This document shows, in pieces, positions 56,767 through 64,000 of a stretch of DNA of 64,000 nt (position 1 is the first letter of the stretch; every line of letters begins with the position of its first letter). The notes under the pieces are model-generated. The model had not been told where the DNA came from and ran no database searches. It saw only the letters and a list, made by a program, of their open reading frames with translations. The DNA lies in NCBI GenBank assembly GCA_964526045.1, contig CAZGIF010000003.1, positions 1 through 64,000 of the forward strand, in the 5' to 3' direction. Both the position numbers and the translations under genes were made by a program. Source of the DNA: CAZGIF01 sp964526045 (lineage in GTDB: Bacteria > Patescibacteriota > Gracilibacteria > Absconditabacterales > Absconditicoccaceae).

Positions 56767-59343
56767 CTATACTCCCACTCTATAGTATAATTCTTTTTCT
56801 GCTAGTTCTCTTTTTGTTCCTCGTTTGAGAGAAGATATTTGTTTGATAATGTTTACTTTTTCTGGTGAGTTAACGACTGGTATTGCGAACGGGTTGGTAC
56901 ATGTCAATGTAAAGGGTCTACTAGGTTGAGTATCGATTGATAATGTCATGATTCATTTGAATCTATCCATTCCCAAAAGATCTGTTTTTGAAAATTCTGG
57001 TGAGACGTTTTTTTCCAAGAATTCTGCATCTTCTGGTCAGACTTTGAGGTATAATTGGCTACCAATATTACCAAAAATAGGCTTAGAAAGATCCATACTT
57101 CCACCGAGTCAGGATTGTTTTAGCTGTTCGATATACTGATGAGCAATAGAAAGTCATAGACGATATTTACGTGCCTCAGACAAAATACTCTCAAACGATT
57201 GCGATACGTAATTTTGGAACTCATCCACGTACAAAAAGAATGGGACTCTGGCATCTTCTTCGATAGCTGCACGTTTGAGGGCGTGGAGCTTAATTTGGAT
57301 CGAAAACATACGTCAAATCAATTGAGAATTGATTTCTCACGTTAATCATTTTGACAAATTACACAAAATTATTTTCTTTTCTTGCATAGCTCTTCAAAAA
57401 TGAAACGCTGACCTTGGTTGTCCAATAACATTTCTTACATACACTCACGTGGTAAACGAACCAAATTTCGCTTGAAAAAACGGTATCATTTCTTGTTTTT
57501 CTCTATCTCACATAGATTTGTATGTTTTGTTCCATCGAGCTTGAATAACAGGATCAGTAAGGTTTTTGAGTTTTGCGTCAAGATAAGCTTCATCCGTAAA
57601 AAGCCTCATTATTTCTGGCAATGTTCATCAATCCGGTTGTTCCATCAAAAGCATAACGGCATTACGAAAATAATCCTGAATACGTGGTCAGAAAATCTCT
57701 TTTCCATACATGTTTTCGAACATCTCCACCATATCGTTTGTCACAATATCTCTTTCATCTGGAGTTTCAGCCTCAAACGGATTGAACGCAATAGGGTAGT
57801 CAGTATTCGCAAAATCAAAATAAATTAGATCTTCTATTCTTTCTTTTGGGATATGTTTGAGGATGTGTTCACACAAATCGCCATGGGGATCTATCAAACA
57901 AAGTCCATTACCTAGTGACAAATCCTGCTGTGCCATAGCCAACATCATAGTGGATTTTCACGTTCACGTTTGTCAGATAGTATAAAAGTGTCTAAATCTA
58001 TCCATATGTTTTGCATAGATCGCCTTTTTGACTCATCAATAGGTATTGTATCACAAAAGAAGTCATTCCGTTGGTACATTATCAGGTGCTGGGACAATCT
58101 TGTATTTTTGTCGTCTAATACGAGGATTGAGATTGTATCTCGAATGGGGAAAGTGAACAATTGATGATAATTCTTTGATATTCAAAATCATTGGATTTTT
58201 CCATGCTGCAATTTTTTCTGAGAGTGTTCATTCACTAAAAAACGATCTCAAGACCAGATTTTTTGCAAATGAGTGGATGTTTTCAGCTTTTTCGTATACA
58301 AAATAATTCAGACCGATATTATTGTATTGGTGAAAGGATCTTGTAAGATCTGCGATGATTTTTTGTGGACGGTGTGATTCGGGAGAACTTGCAAATATTC
58401 TTATATTCACTTCAAAAAGTTCATCTTCTACTTTTTTGTCCAAATCTTGCAGTTGTTGTTGAGAAAAATCATATTTATTTTCTTCTTCTCACTTTCATTC
58501 ATCTTCATTATCAGAAAACTTTTTTAGAAAGTCACTTCGCATACATTTATACCAAGCTTTTTTACATTTTTTGTATCAATCGACATCTTTTCTCATTTCT
58601 TCGTACATATCTTTGTTGATTGGAGCGAGTAGGATTTGTAAACACATTTTTTCGTCTGGTCATACCCTTGAATATGCTGACAGTAAGCTATCCATAGGAT
58701 CTACTCAAAATGACTCGTATGTTTTTATTGGTGCAACTGTACTATGAGCAAGTTTAATATCTCAACCTTCCATATATTTTCATGCTTCCAAAAACTTTGG
58801 TTGTTGGATTATATCAATAATCGCACCCGCATAAAAAGAAGAAATCAATTTTTCAAAATTTTCAACGACATCATCAGGTACTGCCATATTAAAACCTATC
58901 ATCTCTTTTTCGATAAAGACTTCTATTCCAATATATTCTCACCCGAATGTCCTATTTGCTCGATTATTTTCATAAATCGCATAGACGTTTTTGTATACTT
59001 GATTCATTATTTCAACCACTTGTTTCATATCTTGAATATGATCATCTGCTTTGATGTCTGAACTGCTTGATGCCATAGATTTTGGTACTTTGATACTCAA
59101 AAATCTCAAATTCATGGCTTGTCTATATCTGTGTTGTTTTTTTTTGTAAAATAATCGTTTTCTATGTGCAAAAAACCCCATCCAAGGTACAAATAGCATG
59201 CCAAAAACTATCAAAAAAAGGTATTCTCGTTGCAATAATTTTCAAAACACAAAAAATCGTACGAGCGATCCTGCGATACTTACTCAAGCTACGTACAACA
59301 TGTACATAAGTACTTTTTTTGGGTGAATTCATAGAGTAATCAT
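56767..59343 (-). CDS. VirD4/TraG-like (type IV secretion coupling) ATPase, copy 2, 858 aa
   Basis: The N-terminus has two membrane helices (about residues 10-32 and 38-55). The motor has Walker A GQTGTGKS (about residue 460), Walker B LCLIDPHGDL, and FFLYVDEFQNYV followed by LSEARKYRLGLSIAHQYI. It is paralogous to the 1013-aa protein at 45478: the motor and C-terminal blocks match well and the N-terminal halves poorly. Such coupling ATPases move DNA or protein across the membrane. TGA glycines occupy two of the three Walker A glycines. Confidence 0.87.
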
Positions 59344-59606
59344 ACTCTTATTGTAGAAATTTTTGACTATCTATCAAGAATAAGTTGTATTTGTCGTCAT
59401 GTAGTTGTTTTGATTGTATATAATGATATTTATATATTGACATAGTTGTAAATATTATGTATTTTATGTATATATACTGTTTACACATCTCAAAAGTTTT
59501 TTGCTTGCTTTTGATTGTAGACACTGTACAAAATAGAGTATATTTTTATCTTATTTTGTATGACATGTTGCTTTTTGTTACTACGTTTTTTTGACAATGT
59601 TCTCGT
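59344..59606. promoter_or_regulatory. divergent intergenic region with a + strand promoter
   Basis: TTGACA at 59437-59442, a 17-base spacer and TATTTT at 59460-59465 give a plausible promoter for the protease gene. The rest holds nothing recognisable. Confidence 0.5.
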
Positions 59607-62174
59607 ATGTTATATCTCAAACGTACATTGCTGTCAGTTATTTTGTTTTTTGTAGGAGGATTGTATGTTTTTCCACAGTTTGTATCTGCTCAATCTAGTG
59701 CGATGCAGTCTGTTGTCTCTCCAGTTGTACAAATCAAGTCATACAATGCAAAGTTTGGTACTCATTTGGCTGTACAATGACGATGAAGTGCAACAATTAT
59801 CAATAAAAAGTGACTTATTTTGAGCAATAATCATGTTGTGGATGATGGAAAAGGTACTGCACATACAGCTTTTTCAATTTGTGTAACTATTGATGTTGAT
59901 AAAAAACCAGATTGTCGTTATACAGCTACATTGATAGCAAGAGACAAATTTAGAGACATAGCGCTGTTGCAAATACAAAGTCAGGATGTATTTGGTAGAC
60001 CGGTTTCATTTGGAGATTTTCCAGTAATGGATATTGATTTTGACTATGTCCCAACTATACAACATGATATAGTAGCAATAGGATATCCGCGAATTTGATC
60101 AGAAACTATTTCTGAGACAAAATGAGTCATTGCATGAACGGTTCAAAAAAACGACTTTACATATATCAAATTTGACGCTTTGATCGCGGGGTGAAATTCT
60201 TGATGACCACTTATTCATGACTGAAAGTTAGTGTGAGTTAATACCTATGGTGTCGGATGATGAACAAATGATCGATTGAGTTATGCATTGTCGATACAAG
60301 AAGCACAAGATTTTATCCAAAAAAATACACCATCTTGACAAGCAACAATTAGCAAAAAAGAAAAAAAACAGCAAAATTATTTTCGTGAGTTATATCGTAT
60401 CAATGAGTCGACAACTATCCAAGATGATATTTTTTCGCTCTCATTTGCACCATGATATAGTATCTTAGATTATGAGCCTAATACATATATTAGAGGAAAA
60501 ATCTTACAACAAAAAGACTATAGTATACAATCGTTCTCTTTACAAGTTCTCCATACGCCAGAACTTACAAGTCAGTCAGATACAATTTTTTATGCATCAA
60601 AGATTTTGTGATTATATGCAACAGAATACCAAAAGCTTGTCAAAAAAGAAATTAATGGAACTGTCTGGTATGAAATAACATACAAAAACGATGTGACGCA
60701 ATGAGCAAGTTCTCAAAACAAAACATATATTAGTCAGATCACTCCACATGCATTGGTTATGATGTCTGTACAAGCGCCTACAGCTGATGAAACTGTGTAT
60801 CAAGAAGTGTCTGATGAAATCGAATTATTTTTGAAATGAGTGTCTCTGCGTCCAGAGACAGCAATATCTCTACCAAAACAAACATCAATGTTGTTGCCAT
60901 CAATTCCTTTGTTTATACAAGATGATGCGTGAATTTATAATCCATCGTTTGGTTCTGTGATGCGAGTTGAACCAAATCTTCATGAATTTATCGAAATGTA
61001 TGCCGTCAAAAATACACTTGTACAAGGAAAACAACAAGATATAGATACTGTTTTTACAATAGTTACACAAGATATTCCATCTGCAGATAAGATGCGTTTT
61101 CGTATCAACGGTCACGAATGATTTTTATTTTGTGAATCGCAAGATGTTTATACGCAAACGAAGCAAGGTGCTGATATTATAGTACAAGATTGTACGGCTC
61201 GTTTGTATATTACAAAAGCAAAAAACAAAGAAAATGAAGAACAAGCAGTCGATGATATACTGCTCATCAGGTTACGTAGCGAACCTCAACACAAACAAAA
61301 AACAATAGAACAAGCACAACGTATTCTCACTTCATCACTTCGTTTGAGTACTGCTTGAGATGGAGAGACAACTTCTTTTGGTTTTGAAAATCAAACAACT
61401 CCATTGTTATTTGACACACAACGACAAACTGCTTGATTTGCCTCACTATTACAAAATCTTGTTCGTTACGAAATTGTACCAAATACAGCAGATTTTTCTT
61501 TGGAAAAAGCACTGACACGGTGAGAGTTTTTGCCATGGTATTTACATACTATTTACTGATTTGCATGAGATAGTTTGACCCAAAAAGTCACACAAATTTT
61601 GTCACAATCTCATATTGTTATAGACGCAAATGCTTACGTTAATACTGATATGCTAGATTATTTTGCTGATTTTGTTCAATTGGAACTTGCGTGAGCGACG
61701 CTTCCAGACTATTCTGAAAAAATGTTGTATCTGTATAGCATCCACAAAGATGAACAACAATTTGCAGAACAAAAACGTTTAGTAGATAGTTTTTTGTATA
61801 GTGTATATGGTAACAAGAAAATTGATCTAGATGAGACAGGGATGCAACATGGACGATTTACGTCAACGCAGTCAGCTCTTTTTTTTAAACATCAATGATT
61901 AGTACAAGAAACTTTATATAGTCAAGATATGAACTTTGGTGCAAACGTACCACAAACAAATCGACACAAAGATTATGACGCATTAGATACATGTTTGCAA
62001 CAAAATATACAATCTACAGAACAATGTTTTGTTTTATATAAATGAGTTATAGCTCGTTACCTCGCGTATCCCGTCTTGACTCGATGAAAAGCAATTGATT
62101 ATGTCAAACGAGATATCGATTTTGGATTGTTTGATCCAGCGTATGCAAAACGTAAAGACACAATTGTAGAGTAA
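59607..62174 (+). CDS. secreted trypsin-like serine protease with large C-terminal region, 855 aa
   Basis: The signal peptide is residues 1-30 (ending VSAQ). The chymotrypsin-fold protease domain has a full triad: His76 in SNNHVVDD, Asp117 in FRDIALLQ and Ser198 in GGNSGGPL. It resembles DegP/HtrA proteases in the domain but lacks an obvious PDZ repeat. The C-terminal 600 residues are helical and unassigned; they contain isolated cysteines and may bind substrates. Three of the four glycines around the active Ser are TGA. An in-frame ATG at 59565 would add 14 residues. It is followed by lgt after 22 bases. Confidence 0.85.
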
Positions 62175-62196
62175 GAATATTTAGATATTTTAGCTG

Positions 62197-62958
62197 ATGG
62201 AAGATTATTTTATCTACAAAAACATTGCTGACTTGAGCGCATATATAACCTGATCATTGGTGTCATGGTTACGAATGCGTTCAGTCTACTACAAAACGTA
62301 TTTTGCAAAGTATACAACGAGTGTATATGACAAGATTGCTGATCGTAAATCATACATTTATTATATACTTGTGTGAGCTTTTGCTATGGCAATTGTGAGT
62401 TCGACGTTTGATATGTGGACAATGAACCCAAACCAGTGATTAGTCTTATCCAAATCTATTGTATGATGACTATTTGGGTGAATTGTCGTTGCAGAAATCT
62501 ATAAATATATACATGGTATCTCATGAAGTACGTGATTTAGAATGTTGCCATGACTCGTGTCGGGTTTGATAATTGGGAGAATATGAGCTTTTTTGATAGG
62601 GTTAAGAGATCATACTCATGGTATAGAAACAACTCTTCCTTGGTGATGGGATTATGGTGATGGGATACTTCGTCACCCAACCCAACTATACGAAGTTGGA
62701 ATTTTGTTGTTGTTTTGAATACTTATATCAGTTATCTGATGGTATGCAATATCCCACAAACATAAATCTTTGCTACAATCATTGCACGATACATGATTTT
62801 ATTGGTTTATCTTGGTCTATAGTCTGTATAGATTTTGTATAGATTTTCTCAAACCATATGGTGATCGACGATGATGACTCAATACATATCAAGTATTGGC
62901 TTTGCTTATGATTGCGTATAGTGTGTGTATGTTGTATAGAAAGTATAAGAAAATCTAA
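62197..62958 (+). CDS. lgt: prolipoprotein diacylglyceryl transferase, 253 aa
   Basis: Lgt attaches a diacylglyceryl group to the Cys of lipoprotein signal peptides, the first step before LspA cleavage. Seven membrane helices are visible. Family motifs include IGRIGAFLIG and the RHPTQLYE block, plus the PWGWDYGDGI stretch in place of the usual catalytic loop. The length is typical. TGA is read as glycine at invariant positions, including both in GAFLIG and PWG. The start at 62197 gives a sensible N-terminus. It lies 22 bases after the protease gene. Confidence 0.93.
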
Positions 62959-63012
62959 ATTTATATTGTGGGTAGTTGATACACTAAGAAGCAGTAAAAT
63001 TAATAGATGAAA

Positions 63013-63120
63013 ATCTCATATATTACCCACCCTGTATCCCTCCCTAAAATAGGGAGGGGGAAGTCGGTCTTGAAAAGTCTCCCATATTTTAGGGGAGGTT
63101 GGAGGGGTAATGTATGAGAT
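63013..63120. repeat. MITE-like element with terminal inverted repeats
   Basis: A 108-bp element between lgt and the 237-aa gene with near-perfect terminal inverted repeats of 16 bases (ATCTCATATATTACCC and its complement) and GC-rich internal hairpins (TCCCTCCCTAAAAT/ATTTTAGGGGAGG). It is a different version of the MITE family seen at 53-57 kb. Confidence 0.75.
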
Positions 63121-63171
63121 GTATATAGATTTACTCGTCTTTTCTGACTAGATTTCACTTTGTATTATATA

Positions 63172-63885
63172 ATGATAAAAAAATATACCAAAGATAAACC
63201 ACTTATTCCAAAGTTACTTCTCTACCTAGCACATGTATGATGAGTTCTTATTATATTGCTTTGAATCTTTTTGAGTGCATGTGGATGAATGTTGTCTCTG
63301 GGCTGATGGAATTTTTCTTGAGTAGATAGAGAGTACTTTTGGTATCATTATGTAATGGCTCGAGCAATACCAATCATCTGAATTCCTTTGATTATATATT
63401 GTGTCGTCAAATTTCTCAACTTTTTGAGAGTAGGTACTCGTGTTTCTATAAACCCAAATAGTATAGAAGAAGATGTTACAGAACCAGATACTATAAAAAA
63501 AGACACCATAGACCAAGATATCCCAAAATCAGATAGTATAACACAAGCAACACAAACTATCGTTGAGAATAAAGCCTCACTCAGTGTCAGAATATCTTTT
63601 TTGCTATTATTTATATGATTGTGTGCTATCTGAGCAGTAATTTTTATACTTGCAAATATACTTACAAATTTGGATGTTAGTTTGGCTAATGCTATACCTA
63701 TGGACGCTATCTCAGCTATTATATTGATAGTTTTAGCACTGATTTTCTTGTTTGGACTTGCATGTGTATGGCATGCACTGATTGCAATTTCTTGTTTAAC
63801 TTCAAAAAAGAAACTTTTAACTACGTGAATAAAAATTATTATCTTGTTTCTATTCTTCCTATTTTTGTATTCATTAATTTTTTAG
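63172..63885 (+). CDS. polytopic membrane protein, 237 aa
   Basis: Four or five hydrophobic segments at about residues 18-40, 70-90, 138-165, 180-205 and 215-235. A cytoplasmic loop between the second and third is Asp/Ile/Thr-rich. No family is recognised. TGA is read as glycine at ten sites. Monocistronic after the MITE-like element. Confidence 0.65.
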
Positions 63886-63904
63886 TTTCTCATTTAGTAT
63901 CAAA

Positions 63905-64000
63905 ATGCATATCATAAAAAAAATATACTGACACCTTTGATGAATAGTGCGATGTCTAGTTGCGTGAGTTATTTTTTATTATACTAATGCTTTTTTGTTT
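63905..64000 (+). CDS. partial CDS at window edge
   Basis: An ATG at 63905 opens a frame that continues past the end of the window, with 32 codons visible. The N-terminus has a basic then hydrophobic segment with several TGA glycines, probably a signal peptide or membrane anchor. The rest lies outside the window. Confidence 0.4.

Noticed and set aside
59820..60098. A small separate protease gene
   Set aside because: It is the central part of the 855-aa secreted protease, cut by TGA glycine codons.
1..64000. Reading UGA as tryptophan (code 4)
   Set aside because: TGA codons fall at invariant glycines in Walker A, Nudix, lipobox and serine-protease motifs, and tryptophan would destroy them.
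1..64000. CRISPR array
   Set aside because: No regularly spaced direct repeats of 24-40 bases with unique spacers; the repeats seen are dispersed palindromic elements.

Overview
This is a window from a bacterium that reads UGA as glycine (genetic code 25), which points to the Absconditabacteria (SR1) / Gracilibacteria branch of the Patescibacteria. The evidence is internal. In clpB, lgt, lspA, queA, dsbA-like, Nudix, ddl and trypsin-like genes, in-frame TGA falls exactly on invariant glycines, for example all three glycines of the first ClpB Walker A box. Read with the standard code, nearly every gene here breaks into pieces. Read with UGA=Gly and only TAA/TAG as stops, the window resolves into about 50 genes that fill about 92% of it. 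The DNA is AT-rich, and few starts have a clear Shine-Dalgarno sequence. No rRNA, tRNA or CRISPR array was seen. All coordinates below assume code 25. Layout, left to right. (1) 0-13 kb, + strand: a hypothetical protein, comF, a CARDB-type secreted protein, an ECF-like sigma factor with a membrane-anchored partner, then large secreted proteins and a 1013-aa lipoprotein with a possible cysteine-peptidase core. (2) 13-24 kb: clpB behind a CIRCE-like operator, flanked by two very large paralogous HD-domain proteins (1140 and 1132 aa). (3) 24-28 kb: a membrane-anchored DsbA-like oxidoreductase, a 1.5-kb stretch without an intact gene, and queA. (4) 28-35 kb: a tandem run of eleven small and mid-sized, mostly membrane-anchored proteins of no recognised family, several of them clearly paralogous. 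This is the best candidate for an undescribed system. (5) 35-42 kb: an M23 peptidase, a VanY-type carboxypeptidase, a small reverse operon, a Nudix hydrolase, two lipoproteins and lspA. (6) 42-49 kb, - strand: a secreted protein whose C-terminal part looks like a circularly permuted pyroglutamyl peptidase (with a frameshift), then a VirD4/TraG-like ATPase. (7) 49-57 kb: a tandem two-domain D-Ala-D-Ala ligase, a GNAT acetyltransferase, and a MITE-rich accessory island with a DUF559 protein, an ankyrin membrane protein and an Mrr-like nuclease. (8) 57-64 kb: a second VirD4/TraG-like ATPase, a secreted trypsin-like protease, lgt, and membrane proteins. How it fits together: Lgt and LspA mature the several lipoproteins encoded nearby. 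Ddl, VanY and M23 enzymes imply peptidoglycan synthesis and trimming. ComF and the two coupling-type ATPases suggest DNA uptake or transfer. The many secreted and surface proteins suit a small, host- or prey-attached cell. Main uncertainties are start codons, the 25.3-26.9 kb interval, and the function of the paralogous families.
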